Source: Streptomyces sp. Go-475
GTDB lineage: Bacteria; Actinomycetota; Actinomycetes; Streptomycetales; Streptomycetaceae
Length of the DNA stretch: 64,000 nt
Direction: 5' to 3'
Assembly: GCF_003330845.1 (NCBI RefSeq)
Contig: NZ_CP026121.1
Location: 3,577,501-3,641,500, forward strand
The notes beneath the pieces are model-generated. The model worked only from the letters and a program-made list of their open reading frames with translations. It was not told the origin of the DNA and ran no database searches. This document shows, piece by piece, positions 44,290 through 52,326 of the stretch. The stretch's first letter is position 1. Each line of letters begins with the position of its first letter. A program made the translations under genes and the position numbers.

Positions 44290-44365
44290 GCCTTCGTAGC
44301 TCAGGGGATAGAGCACCGCTCTCCTAAAGCGGGTGTCGCAGGTTCGAATCCTGCCGGGGGCACCA
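44290..44365 (+). tRNA. tRNA-Arg (anticodon CCT)
   Basis: Complete cloverleaf with encoded CCA. Acceptor GCCTTCG pairs with CGGGGGC (two T-G), the anticodon arm CCGCT-CTCCTAA-AGCGG gives anticodon CCT reading AGG, and the T arm is GCAGG-TTCGAAT-CCTGC. It is the integration site: its 3' half is part of attL, and a degraded copy lies at 60446-60487. Confidence 0.95.
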
Positions 44366-44367
44366 GG

Positions 44368-44413
44368 TCAAAGGCCCGGCACCTCCGAAATTTCGGAGGT
44401 GCCGGGCCTTTGA
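44368..44413. terminator. Perfect 46-bp palindrome after tRNA-Arg
   Basis: A perfect inverted repeat with 23-bp arms and no spacer (arm starts TCAAAGGCCCGGCACCTCC, centre AAATTT). It is the tRNA terminator and, since int is convergent from the other side at 44442, may stop both. Confidence 0.9.
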
Positions 44414-44434
44414 CATCCACTTCTGACATCAACG
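44411..44434 (+). other. Left integrase arm-type sites
   Basis: TGACAT-N7-TGACATCAACG. The same arrangement, TGACAT repeated at 13-bp spacing with the same CAACG tail, occurs at the other end (60339-60362) in the same orientation. In the circular form both would flank the att core, as arm-type sites of tyrosine integrases do. Confidence 0.65.
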
Positions 44435-44441
44435 CGCGCAG

Positions 44442-45594
44442 TCACTCGCGGATGGGGCGTCTCCGGAGCAGCCGGTCCATGTGGCTCATGGCTTCGCGCT
44501 GCGTGTCCTGGACGACGTGGGTGTAGACATCCATGGTGATGCTGATCTGAGAGTGACCGAGGATCTCCATGACAACGCGGGGCGCGACCCCGGCCGCCGT
44601 GAGCAAGGTGGCCGTTCCATGGCGAGCGTCGTGCAGCCGGATCACGCGGAGGCCGGCGGACTGGGCGACGCGGGTGAAGGAGCGGTACAGGTTACGCGGC
44701 TCGACGGGGCGGCCGGTGCGGGTGGCGAAGACGTAGTCCGACTCCTGCCACCTCTCCCCCGCCTTAGCGCGAGCGTCCGCCTGCACGTAGGCGGTGCCAG
44801 CGTAGGGGCGCGATGCAGAGGGCAGGCAACGGCACCGCCCGGCGACGGCGGCTCTTGGGGTCGTCGTCGTACAGGACGCCACGGCGGCGCTGGACCTGGT
44901 GGCGGACGTAGAGGACGCGGTTGTCGAGGTCGACGTCCGACCAGCGCAGGCCCACGATCTCTCCCCGGCGGAGTCCCATGGCGATGGCGAGGACGTAGGC
45001 CGCGTAAAGCGGATCCTTGCGGGAGGCCGCGAGGAAGTCGAGCGTCTCGTCGAGGGCCCATGGGCTCAAGTCGGGCTTATCCGTGCGGGGCGGCTCGACG
45101 AGCTTGGCGACGTTACGCGTGATCAATTCCTCGCGGCAGGCTGCGGACAGCGCCGAGCGCAGAACTCGGTGTGATTCCTTGGCCGTTGCGGCGGTGGTCT
45201 CCTTCTCCAGGCGGACGAGGAAGCGGCGGACGTCGGCGACGCCGAGCGATTCGAGCCGCTTGGAACCGAGCAGCGGCACCAGATAGAGCCGGACGTGCGC
45301 CTCGTACTTGTCGAACGTGCTGAGCTTCCGCCGGGGCTTGATGACGTTGTCCAGCCAGTACGGGAGCCAGTCCGAGAGCTTGGCCGACTTGGTGGGCACG
45401 GGCACGCCCTGGTCGACCTTGTCGAGCAGCTCGCGGCGCTTGGCATCGCACTCGGCCCAGGTCTTGCCGTAGGCGAACTTACGGGCCCGTGTGCCGTCCG
45501 GCTGGAGGACATAGACCGCGCACTGGAAGCGCCCGTCCTTCCGCTTGGTGATGGTGCCCGCCCCGTTGGGGTTCCGCTTGCGTTGCTGGGCCAT
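44442..45594 (-). pseudogene. int: Tyrosine integrase, frameshifted
   Basis: A site-specific recombinase of the pSAM2 Int type that would insert the element into tRNA-Arg. Starting at ATG 45594 the frame runs through the SAM-like N-terminal domain and the first catalytic Arg (AMGLRRGEIVGL) and then hits a stop at 44764. The remaining catalytic domain (HDARHGTATLL with His and Arg, LGHSQISITMDVYTHV with Tyr) is in another frame that joins at about 44784, where one extra base (C on the plus strand) restores a 383-residue protein of normal length. All catalytic residues are intact apart from the shift, so the damage is recent or a sequencing error. The start overlaps the xis stop by 1 nt. Confidence 0.88.
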
Positions 45595-45776
45595 CAGGCG
45601 GCCGCCTCCAGTTCGTTGGTGATGTACTCGCGAACGGCCCGCGCGGGTATGCGACGGCACCGGCCGATGGTGATCGAGGGCAGACGACGGGAGCGGATGA
45701 GGTCGTAGACGGTGGAGCGGCCGAGCTTGAGCCGCTCCATCACGTCAGGCACCGTCAGCAGTTCGTCGTCATGCAT
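45594..45776 (-). CDS. xis: Excisionase (MerR/HTH_17-like)
   Basis: A 60-residue DNA-binding protein with a winged-helix excisionase fold: LLTVPDVMERLKLGRSTVYDLIRSRRLPSITIGRCRRIP (key: LGRSTVYDLIRSRRLPSITIG). It would bend the att arms for excision with Int. AAGGAG lies 9 nt before ATG 45776, inside the end of repSA, and its stop overlaps the int start, so repSA-xis-int form one operon. Confidence 0.9.
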   Translation of the reverse strand: MHDDELLTVPDVMERLKLGRSTVYDLIRSRRLPSITIGRCRRIPARAVREYITNELEAAA

Positions 45777-47115
45777 GGGTGGGCTCTCCTTCCGTTCCGG
45801 GGGCGGGTTCGAGGGATGCGGCAAGCCAGGCTTCGGCGTCCGTGAGGCCGGTTCCGGCGAAGACCCAGTGCGCGAGGACGTACGTCGTCTCGGGCTCGGG
45901 GCCGTTGGCTGCTGCTGCTTGGGCGCGGCGCCATTCGGCGCGGGCGTCGCGGAGGGCGCCGAGGGTGGTGGAGTAGCGGCGGGACTTGGTGGAGAAGTGA
46001 CCGCGGAATCCGAGCATGTGAGCCCAGGCGCGCAGGCGGAGGTGTTCGAGGTCCGTGCGTACGCCGAGGAACCATGCGGTTCGGATCATGCGGCGGGCGT
46101 GGTCGCTGATGTCGAGCTGGGCGAGTTCGGCGGCGAACTTGAGCGGGCGGTCGAGGGCACCCGTCGCTGCCTCGGCGCCCTTGGTGGCGTACTTGGCGAT
46201 GTAGGCGGCGACAGCCCGCTCGGTCAGCTCCTGGCCGCCGTCGAAGTCGGCCGAGCGGATGGTGCGGACGTCGAGTTGGCGGCCGAAGGTGAAGGTGTGG
46301 GTGCGGCCGTCGATGACCGGGCCGTCCACGCGGACCTTGGCGGCGGCGGCCTGGATGGCGTCGGTGAGCAGCTCGGCCGTGGCCCAGGGAGGGGGCGGGG
46401 TGTCGCCGCCGCTGGGGCCGTCGATGCGGATGACCGCGTGGAAGTGGACCGCGCCGCGCTTCTGGTACTCGGCGACCTTGGCGAAGCTCACGCGGGCGTG
46501 CTCGCGGAAGCGCCGCTGGGAGAGGCTGGCGCGCTTGGCGACCTCTCGGCGCAGGTAGGTGGAGAAGCGCCGCCAGAGCGGACCGGCGTGGGCGTTCCAG
46601 AGGACGGCGGCTTCGTAGTCGTAGGTGTCCGGGTCGAGCGCGGTGCCGAGTGCCTCGTCGTCCTGGTCGTGGTGGGTGCCACAGCGGCAGGAACGCCCGC
46701 TGGAAGGGCGGTTGTGGACCGGGCCGAAGCTAGGCGCGGTGAAGGTGGCGAACACGCGCGGGTGGGCGGCGACCCGTTCCGGGATGCCCTTGCCGCCGCG
46801 CAGGCCCGAGGTGATCAGGTGGAAGGTGTCGCGGCGGTAGACCTCGGCGCAGGCGGCGCAGCGGGTGGTGCGGCGGTTGTTGCAGCGGACGAGGAGTTGC
46901 CCGGCCGGGAGGCTGGTCGAGTCGAGGTGGTGGAGGACGTTGCCGATCTCGCCGGTGCGGGTGTCGACGTCGTACTCGGTGCGGTGGCCGTCGAGGCGGA
47001 TCGGGTTGGTGCAGCCGCCGAGTCCGGAGAGTTGGCGGAGGGTACCTGGCAGCGTGCCCTGCGCGGCCAGGTTCGCGAGTTCCGGGAGTGGGGCCGGGGT
47101 GGTGCGGGTGAAGAT
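45769..47115 (-). CDS. repSA: Replication initiator RepSA, no standard start codon
   Basis: A rolling-circle initiator of the pSAM2 type. The frame reads from about FTRTTPAPLPELANLAAQG through the zinc-like CNNRRTTRCAACAEVYRR, FATFTAPSFGPVHNRP, the HUH motif region GAVHFHAVIRIDG and the Tyr-containing AVAAYIAKYATKG. The frame is open well past the family N-terminus but contains no ATG, GTG or TTG above 46755. The best position is ATC at 47113-47115, preceded by AGAAGGGG, giving 448 residues, a normal length; a mutated ATG is suspected. A start at GTG 46755 would remove the conserved N-terminal third. Confidence 0.75.
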   Translation of the reverse strand: MFTRTTPAPLPELANLAAQGTLPGTLRQLSGLGGCTNPIRLDGHRTEYDVDTRTGEIGNVLHHLDSTSLPAGQLLVRCNNRRTTRCAACAEVYRRDTFHLITSGLRGGKGIPERVAAHPRVFATFTAPSFGPVHNRPSSGRSCRCGTHHDQDDEALGTALDPDTYDYEAAVLWNAHAGPLWRRFSTYLRREVAKRASLSQRRFREHARVSFAKVAEYQKRGAVHFHAVIRIDGPSGGDTPPPPWATAELLTDAIQAAAAKVRVDGPVIDGRTHTFTFGRQLDVRTIRSADFDGGQELTERAVAAYIAKYATKGAEAATGALDRPLKFAAELAQLDISDHARRMIRTAWFLGVRTDLEHLRLRAWAHMLGFRGHFSTKSRRYSTTLGALRDARAEWRRAQAAAANGPEPETTYVLAHWVFAGTGLTDAEAWLAASLEPAPGTEGEPTHA

Positions 47116-47210
47116 GGCGTTTCCCCTTCTGGCTGGCTCGGTCGGGAGGAACAGGCCCAGGGGCGGCGAAATGCTTGGTCGTGTGCCGCCGCCCCGGAGG
47201 CCAGCGCGTT

Positions 47211-47456
47211 TCAGCGGCGGTGGTGGTCGCGGAGCATGGAGCGCAGGACGACGGCGGCCATGGCAACGGAGATGGCCGTGACGGCGACGGCGGCCAGGAG
47301 CGCGGTGAGGACGACCCCGCCGACGACCAGGGCGACGACGGTCTTCTGATCGATGGAGGCCGAGGGCAGCGAGCGCCGAACGGGTGCTGTCTCGGTCGGG
47401 GTGTGGGTGTGCGCGGGCGGCGGGGTCGGGCTCTCGGGGTACTTCGGGAGGAACAC
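47211..47456 (-). CDS. spdD: Spread protein SpdD-like, single membrane helix
   Basis: An 81-residue protein with a Pro/Thr-rich N-terminal tail and one long membrane helix (VVALVVGGVVLTALLAAVAV) followed by a basic end. Such spd proteins help spread the element between mycelial compartments. GTG 47456 with AAGGAG 7 nt upstream was chosen over an earlier start. A KorSA-like motif lies 17 bp upstream. Confidence 0.72.
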   Translation of the reverse strand: MFLPKYPESPTPPPAHTHTPTETAPVRRSLPSASIDQKTVVALVVGGVVLTALLAAVAVTAISVAMAAVVLRSMLRDHHRR

Positions 47457-47472
47457 GGTCAGCTCCTTATCT

Positions 47473-47481
47473 ACTCGTCTA
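47473..47481. promoter_or_regulatory. KorSA-like motif ACTCGTCTA (1)
   Basis: ACTCGTCTA, 17 bp upstream of spdD and overlapping the stop codon of the next upstream gene. It is one of several copies in the element that cluster around korSA. Confidence 0.55.
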
Positions 47482-47673
47482 GGCATGTGAGCCGTTTATG
47501 ACGCTCACGCCGGAGCGCGTGCCGGACTCGATGGCGGGTGCGAGGAAGGTGCGGGAGAGCCAGAAGCCGAAGAGGGCGATCAGGACGACGATCCAGACGC
47601 GGACACCGAGGAACCTGACTGCTCCCCAGGCGAAGAAGCCGAGGACGACGACCAGCGGCAGGCTGACAGTCAC
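47479..47673 (-). CDS. Small membrane protein of the spd cluster
   Basis: A 64-residue hydrophobic protein with two membrane stretches (LPLVVVLGFFAWGAV and VWIVVLIALFGFWLSRTFL). GGGAG lies 6 nt before GTG 47673. Its place in the spd cluster suggests a role in intramycelial spread. Unrecognised beyond this. Confidence 0.7.
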   Translation of the reverse strand: MTVSLPLVVVLGFFAWGAVRFLGVRVWIVVLIALFGFWLSRTFLAPAIESGTRSGVSVINGSHA

Positions 47674-47687
47674 GGGCGGACTCCCTT

Positions 47688-47879
47688 TCAGCGGACGGGG
47701 CAGCGGTGGGTGCGGGCGGCAAGCTCAGCGGCGGCACGGCCCTCGTAGTCGGTGGAGAAGCCGCAGCGCGGGGCGGAGCAGGCGGCGGTGTGCTTCTCAT
47801 GGCCCCGGGCGTCGTAGTACGTGCCGACCTGGACGGGGCCGATGCGGACGACGTTGCGGAAGCGGCGGTTGGCGGTCAC
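47688..47879 (-). CDS. spdA: Small Cys-containing mobile-element transfer protein
   Basis: A 63-residue basic protein with HTAACSAPRCGFSTDYEG ... AARTHRCPVR, whose Cys/His pattern suggests zinc binding. Proteins of this form are commonly annotated as mobile element transfer protein (SpdA type) in AICEs. CGGAG lies 7 nt before GTG 47879. Confidence 0.7.
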   Translation of the reverse strand: MTANRRFRNVVRIGPVQVGTYYDARGHEKHTAACSAPRCGFSTDYEGRAAAELAARTHRCPVR

Positions 47880-47891
47880 GCAGGTCTCCGT

Positions 47892-48566
47892 TCAGAGGTG
47901 GGTGGCGATGGCTTCGGCCATGGGTGCGGGGACGCCGAGGCGGGCGCGGAGGGTGGGGGTGTCGATGGGTGTTCCGGTGCGGGTGTGGTGTTCGGCGGCG
48001 ACCTTGCGGGCGTGTGCGACGAGGGCGGCCGGAACGGGCGGGGCGGGACGCTCAGGCGGTTCCGGTTCGTTGACCGGACGCGGGGGCGGGGTTTGCTCGG
48101 GTGCCGGGTGGACGGGTGGCTCGGGGAGGAATTCTGGTTCCTCCGCCTGGTCATGGACCTCGTCGTCGTCCGTGTCGGGTTCGGCGGCGTGGTCGATCGT
48201 CTTCGGTGCGGAGTGTGCGAGCAGGGTGCCGCCGAGGAAGGCGACCGCAGGCCAGCCCGCCACGAGGATGCGCAGCCAGGCCGGGACGTGGTTCATGTCG
48301 AGCAGGCCGGCGGTGGCGACGTTGGCTCCGAGTGAGGCCGTGAGCGCGATGAGGAACCAGCACCACCCGGCCGCTTTCGCTTCCCCGGACCGCAGGCGAC
48401 GCCAGGCGGCGACGAGCAGCAGGTCGACGCTGATGGGGTAGGCCCAGGCTTTCCATCCGTCCTGTCCGGCCGCCGAGGCGATGTCGTGCAGGTGGGCGAA
48501 GGACAGTGCGGCGGCGATGACGGCTTGGATGAGCACCGCGTCAACGCGGGCCAGTTGGGCGCGCAT
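47892..48566 (-). CDS. spdB: DUF2637 membrane spread protein SpdB2-like
   Basis: A 224-residue protein. Four membrane helices lie in the first 115 residues (AVLIQAVIAAALSFAHLHDIA, YPISVDLLLVAAW, WFLIALTASLGANVATAGLL, ILVAGWPAVAFLGGTLLAH), the DUF2637 layout. The rest is a Pro/Glu-rich tail with a C-terminal HTH-like LRARLGVPAPMAEAIA. GAAGGAG lies 7 nt before ATG 48566. Confidence 0.85.
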   Translation of the reverse strand: MRAQLARVDAVLIQAVIAAALSFAHLHDIASAAGQDGWKAWAYPISVDLLLVAAWRRLRSGEAKAAGWCWFLIALTASLGANVATAGLLDMNHVPAWLRILVAGWPAVAFLGGTLLAHSAPKTIDHAAEPDTDDDEVHDQAEEPEFLPEPPVHPAPEQTPPPRPVNEPEPPERPAPPVPAALVAHARKVAAEHHTRTGTPIDTPTLRARLGVPAPMAEAIATHL

Positions 48567-48649
48567 GCTGCGGCTCCTTCCGGATTCAGGCATGCGAGGG
48601 GTAGGGACTTGGCGTGAGGCGGTCACGCCGACCGGGTTGGTGGAGGAGG

Positions 48650-50026
48650 TCAGCCGGTTGCCGGGCGAGGTTCGACGACCGGGGCCGGGGACTCGACCGG
48701 CCGTACCGTCACCTCGGGCTGGAAGGGCTTGAGCACGGGCAGGTCCGGCACCAGGTGGGCGTACTCGCGGCAAGTCTCGGCGGCATCGCCGAGGGACAGG
48801 TACGGCGTCCGGATGCGCGACCAGCCGCCCGAGGTGTCACCTGCCACGGCGAGGCCGGGTCGTTCGGGGGCGATGGCGCAGGCGGCCGTGACCGCTTCGG
48901 GTGCGATGTCGCCGAGCGCCATCTTCGCGGAGGCTTCGTCGTTCACTCGGTGGCAGACGCGGCCGGTCAACTGGGCTCGCAGCATGGTGGCGCCCTTGCC
49001 CAGCTCGGCGCCGAAGCGTTGCCCGCAGACCTCCAGGTAGATGCCGGCCGCGCGGCCGAGTTGGGCGAGTCGGATGAGCTGGGTGACCATCTCGTCCCGG
49101 CGTTCCTCGTCCTTCCTGGTGGCGACGAGGAAGAGTTCAGCCACCTCGTCCACGAACAGCACGAGAGGGACGGGGCGTTTGGACTCGGGCAGTCCCCAGA
49201 TGTCGGAGGTGATCTCCTCGGCCGGAGTGTCCGGGGCGATGCCTTGCCGGGCCTTGATCAGGTCGTATCGGTCCTCCATTTCCTTTACGAGCACGGGCAG
49301 CAGCTCGGCTGCCTGTTCCGGTTCGGTCGCCAGCGCGGAGAGGCGGGCGGCAAACGGCGCCAGCTCCACACCGCGCTTGCAGTCGATGCCGACCAGGGCG
49401 ACCGGCTGAGGGGCGAGTCCGGCGATCAGGTGCCGCAGATACATGGACTTGCCCGACAGCGTGGCGCCGAGTGTGAGTTGGTGGGGCACGGCCCGCTAGT
49501 CGCGTATGAACGGCATGGCGTCCTCCCGCAGGGCCACCGGCACCCGAAGGAACCCGGCGTCCACCTTGCGGGGCATCCGCACTCGCCGCAGCACGTCGAA
49601 GCCGACCAGCCGCAGCTCAACCACACCCGGCTTGACCGTGGTCACGTACACGGCGTGAACGCCCCAGGTATGCCGCAGCCGTTCCGCCGAGGCGGCGACG
49701 TCGGCTGGTTCCTGCCCCGGAGCGAGCCGAAGCCGAAGTCGAAGCCCGGTCGAGGTGGGGCGGATGATGCCCCGACGCGGCGGTACGGGACGGATCTCGC
49801 GGCGGGTGGTGGCCTTGACCGCCAGCATGCGCAGCCGGGACGGAGCCACGGTCAGGCCGCAGGCTTCCATGACCGAGCCGTATGAGCTGAGGAGCCGGGC
49901 CGTGGATATCGGCAGGCCGACCGTGGACCAGTACACCCCGGGGTGCTTGGCCCGGGCGTAGGCGGCCCCGCCGCCGAGTGCGGCGACAGGACCACCCACC
50001 TCCAGGAGTGTCGTCAGATCGGTCAT
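48650..50026 (-). pseudogene. traSA: FtsK/SpoIIIE-type DNA translocase TraSA, interrupted by amber codon
   Basis: The conjugative DNA pump of AICEs, which moves double-stranded DNA between hyphae. The frame runs from ATG 50026 for 176 codons, reaches TAG at 49496-49498 (codon 177), and continues in the same frame with RAVPHQLTLGATLSGKSMYL, which holds the Walker A motif GATLSGKS. Walker B is PLVLFVDEVAE. The context RD-stop-RAVPHQL suggests a Tyr codon TAC changed to TAG. The full length would be about 458 residues. A re-start at GTG 49489 could give a translocase core lacking the membrane-proximal part. The start overlaps the preceding gene (TGATG). Confidence 0.88.
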
Positions 50027-50382
50027 CAGGCAGCGGCCCCGGTGGCGGCCGGGAAGGCGGCCGGAGTCACGGCGGCGGCGCGGAACGCGATGCCGTGACG
50101 CTGCTGCCCGTTGAAGACGCTCTCCCACGGCCGGGCCACCAGACCCGGAAGCGAAACCGGAGCCCCGAGCGTCAGTCCCTCGGACACTCCGCTCTCCGGA
50201 ACGGTGACCTTGATCAGCGACGACTCGCCCTCCTCGATGTAGACGACGCCGATCGTCATGAGCGCCTCACCGCTGGTAGCGTCCTTGGCGATCTCGCCCG
50301 TCTGCCGGTCGCGGACCTTGGGCTCGGGGGCCTCGGTCAGCAGGATCGTTGCGGCCGAGGTCTCTACGCGGATGGTACGCAA
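50026..50382 (-). CDS. Conserved AICE protein, possible Pra-like activator
   Basis: A 118-residue protein starting MRTIRVETSAATILLTEAPE with no recognised domain; it looks like a beta-rich soluble protein. The start is TTG with AGGA about 8 nt upstream. A KorSA-like motif lies 16 bp upstream and it is the first gene of the traSA-spd run. In pSAM2 KorSA represses pra, the activator of replication, so a Pra-like role is possible from position only. Confidence 0.6.
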   Translation of the reverse strand: MRTIRVETSAATILLTEAPEPKVRDRQTGEIAKDATSGEALMTIGVVYIEEGESSLIKVTVPESGVSEGLTLGAPVSLPGLVARPWESVFNGQQRHGIAFRAAAVTPAAFPAATGAAA

Positions 50383-50397
50383 GGCTTTTTCCTGTCT

Positions 50398-50486
50398 ACT
50401 CGTCTATACAAGATGCGGCGTTCGAACCCGAACTCCGGAAACGACGACCACCTTGCCACACAACTTGCCCACTCGTCTATACGAGT
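50398..50486. promoter_or_regulatory. KorSA-like operators (2 and 3)
   Basis: ACTCGTCTA at 50398-50406, and the palindromic ACTCGT-CTAT-ACGAGT at 50471-50486. They lie between korSA and the 118-residue gene and should control the tra-spd transcript. Confidence 0.6.
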
Positions 50487-50547
50487 ATGCCTGTTGGGGT
50501 GTACGAGTTCGGAGAAGCGCCCCCGCGCACCACCGCCGATCAGGCGC

Positions 50548-51336
50548 TCACGTCGCCGGGAGCTGGTACGACAGGACGTAGGCGTCGGCTGCCATGACCG
50601 TGTCGCAGACCTCCACGGCTCGCCCGCCCTGGTCGAACGCGGTACGGATCAGGTGGATGACCGGCACGCCAGAAGCCAGTCGCAGAGTCCGGACCTCATC
50701 AGGCGAGGGCATCCGAGCGCGGATCTCTTCCTCGAAGTGGTCAAGGCGGTGCCCCAGCTCCTCAAGCCGGGCATAGATGCCACCGGGCCCGGGGTTCGGC
50801 TCGGCGATCGGGGTACCGCGCGCGATGTCGAGCGGCAGGTACGAGGTAGCGAACTCCACGGGCCGCCCGTCCAGCAGGTAGCGGCGACGCCGGGCCAGCA
50901 CCCGTCGCACGGACCCGAGCCGGGTGGAGACATCCTGACTGGCCTTCTCCTCCTTGACCTCCAGGCTGTCCACCTGCGGGTGACTGCCGGCGGCGTCGGC
51001 CTCCACGATGAACGCGGACTTCCCCTGCTCGCGATGACGCCGGGCGAACCGGTCTGAGGCAAGACGCCGTACAGGCGGGCGTGGTCGCACGAAGACGCCC
51101 TTGCCGTGCTCGGCGTGCACCAGGCCCTCGCCTTGGAGGACGGAGAAGGAGTTTCGAACCGTCATACGGGAAACCCCGTAGTGCTCGACGAGTTCGGCCT
51201 CGGAGGGCAGCTTTTCGCCCTCCTTGAATCGCCCACGGTCGATGGCCTCGCGCAGCTGGTCGGCGATCTGCCGAAAGACCGCACGATCGCTCGTGGGATC
51301 GAGATCGCCGAGGAGGCCGGAAGGAAGAGACGGCAC
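50548..51336 (-). CDS. korSA: GntR/HutC-family repressor KorSA
   Basis: A 262-residue GntR regulator. The winged helix is EGEKLPSEAELVEHYGVSRMTVRNSFSVLQGEGLVHAEHGKGVFV (key: LPSEAELVEHYGVSRMTVR), followed by a UTRA domain (AFIVEADAAG ... VIHLIRTAFDQGGRAVEV). In pSAM2 KorSA silences transfer and replication genes. AGGAG lies 5 nt before GTG 51336. Divergent from the NUDIX gene with a KorSA-like motif between them. Confidence 0.88.
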   Translation of the reverse strand: MPSLPSGLLGDLDPTSDRAVFRQIADQLREAIDRGRFKEGEKLPSEAELVEHYGVSRMTVRNSFSVLQGEGLVHAEHGKGVFVRPRPPVRRLASDRFARRHREQGKSAFIVEADAAGSHPQVDSLEVKEEKASQDVSTRLGSVRRVLARRRRYLLDGRPVEFATSYLPLDIARGTPIAEPNPGPGGIYARLEELGHRLDHFEEEIRARMPSPDEVRTLRLASGVPVIHLIRTAFDQGGRAVEVCDTVMAADAYVLSYQLPAT

Positions 51337-51355
51337 GTGTACTCCTTTAGGTATC

Positions 51356-51364
51356 TAGACGAGT
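51356..51364. promoter_or_regulatory. KorSA-like motif (4), korSA/NUDIX divergent region
   Basis: TAGACGAGT (reverse complement of ACTCGTCTA), 19 bp upstream of korSA and 56 bp upstream of the NUDIX gene; suited to autoregulation. A further copy overlaps the NUDIX stop at 51842-51850, and ACGAGTATACGAG lies at the start of the next gene. Confidence 0.6.
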
Positions 51365-51419
51365 GGGCGAGCTTTGTTGCTACGGTGGAGAGCCTAGCCA
51401 TCCGAGAGGGCAGAGGAAC

Positions 51420-51851
51420 GTGAGCACCCAACGTCCGCACTCCGTGAGCGTCGCCGGAGTCATCGTCGACGACCAGGACCGCGCCCTCTTGATCAAGCGC
51501 CGCGACAACGGCCACTGGGAACCCCCGGGCGGCATCCTCGAACGCGAGGAAACCATCCCCGAGGCCCTTCAGCGCGAAGTTCTCGAAGAGACCGGCATCA
51601 AGATCGCGCTTCCCGCGACCCTGACCGGGATCTACAAGAACATGAAGGGCTTGATCGTCTCCATGGTCTTCCGCTGTGAGGCCGCCGACGGCACGCCCAC
51701 CACCGGGGACGAGACCCGCGCACTGCGCTGGGCCACCCGCGAAGAGGTCATCGAACTCGCCGACGAGGCATACGCGATCCGCGTCCTGGACGCATTGGAC
51801 GCTGTATCCCCGCCGGCCATCCGCGCCCACGACGGCGTGAAACTCGTCTAG
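51420..51851 (+). CDS. pif: NUDIX hydrolase, Pif-like
   Basis: A 143-residue NUDIX protein. The complete NUDIX box is GGILEREETIPEALQREVLE followed by ETGI. In pSAM2 the NUDIX protein Pif gives immunity against incoming copies of the element; its place divergent from korSA fits that role here. Without biochemical data the nucleotide substrate is unknown. GTG 51420 with AGAGGA upstream. A KorSA-like motif overlaps its stop codon. Confidence 0.8.
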   Translation: MSTQRPHSVSVAGVIVDDQDRALLIKRRDNGHWEPPGGILEREETIPEALQREVLEETGIKIALPATLTGIYKNMKGLIVSMVFRCEAADGTPTTGDETRALRWATREEVIELADEAYAIRVLDALDAVSPPAIRAHDGVKLV

Positions 51852-51897
51852 CCCGAACCCGCTGCACATGGCGGCCTACCAGCACGAAGGAACTTGT

Positions 51898-52326
51898 ATG
51901 CACGAGTATACGAGCACCGCCCGGGTCTGGGGACTCACTTGCCCAGGATTTCCGGAAGAGGTGAGCCGGGCCCGCCGCTGGACGCGGGACATCCTGCGCG
52001 GATCTCCCCTGGCCGACGACGCCGAACTGATCGCGAGCGAGCTGAGCGCGAACGCGATCCTCCACACGGCAAGCGGAACGGCATCCGGCAGCTTCCACCT
52101 GGCCCTGGCCGTCACCCCGCAAGTGGTCGCCCTTTCGGTCACGGACGCCGGGGGCACCGGCATGTCCCCCAAGGTCGAGCACCAGGAGCAGGACGCCGAA
52201 CACGGCCGAGGCCTGAGCATGGTCACCGCACTCGCACACCGGGTCGTGATCCACAACAGCCAGGCCGGCCACACCGTCACCGCGGAACTCTTCGCGAGCG
52301 CACGACCGGGAGGACGCACATGGTGA
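51898..52326 (+). CDS. RsbW-like HATPase (histidine-kinase-type ATPase)
   Basis: A 142-residue GHKL ATPase of the anti-sigma/RsbW type. The N box is IASELSANAILHTA, the G1 box is VTDAGGTGMSP and the G2 box is HGRGLSMVTALAHR. Such proteins are abundant in Streptomyces and common in AICEs; they usually bind sigma factors or regulators. AAGGA lies 7 nt before ATG 51898. It overlaps the following gene. Confidence 0.8.
   Translation: MHEYTSTARVWGLTCPGFPEEVSRARRWTRDILRGSPLADDAELIASELSANAILHTASGTASGSFHLALAVTPQVVALSVTDAGGTGMSPKVEHQEQDAEHGRGLSMVTALAHRVVIHNSQAGHTVTAELFASARPGGRTW

Noticed and set aside
46730..47266. A 178-residue minus-strand frame overlapping the start of repSA
   Set aside because: Its Pro/Arg/His-rich composition is that of an out-of-frame reading; the RepSA frame across the same DNA shows conserved family sequence.
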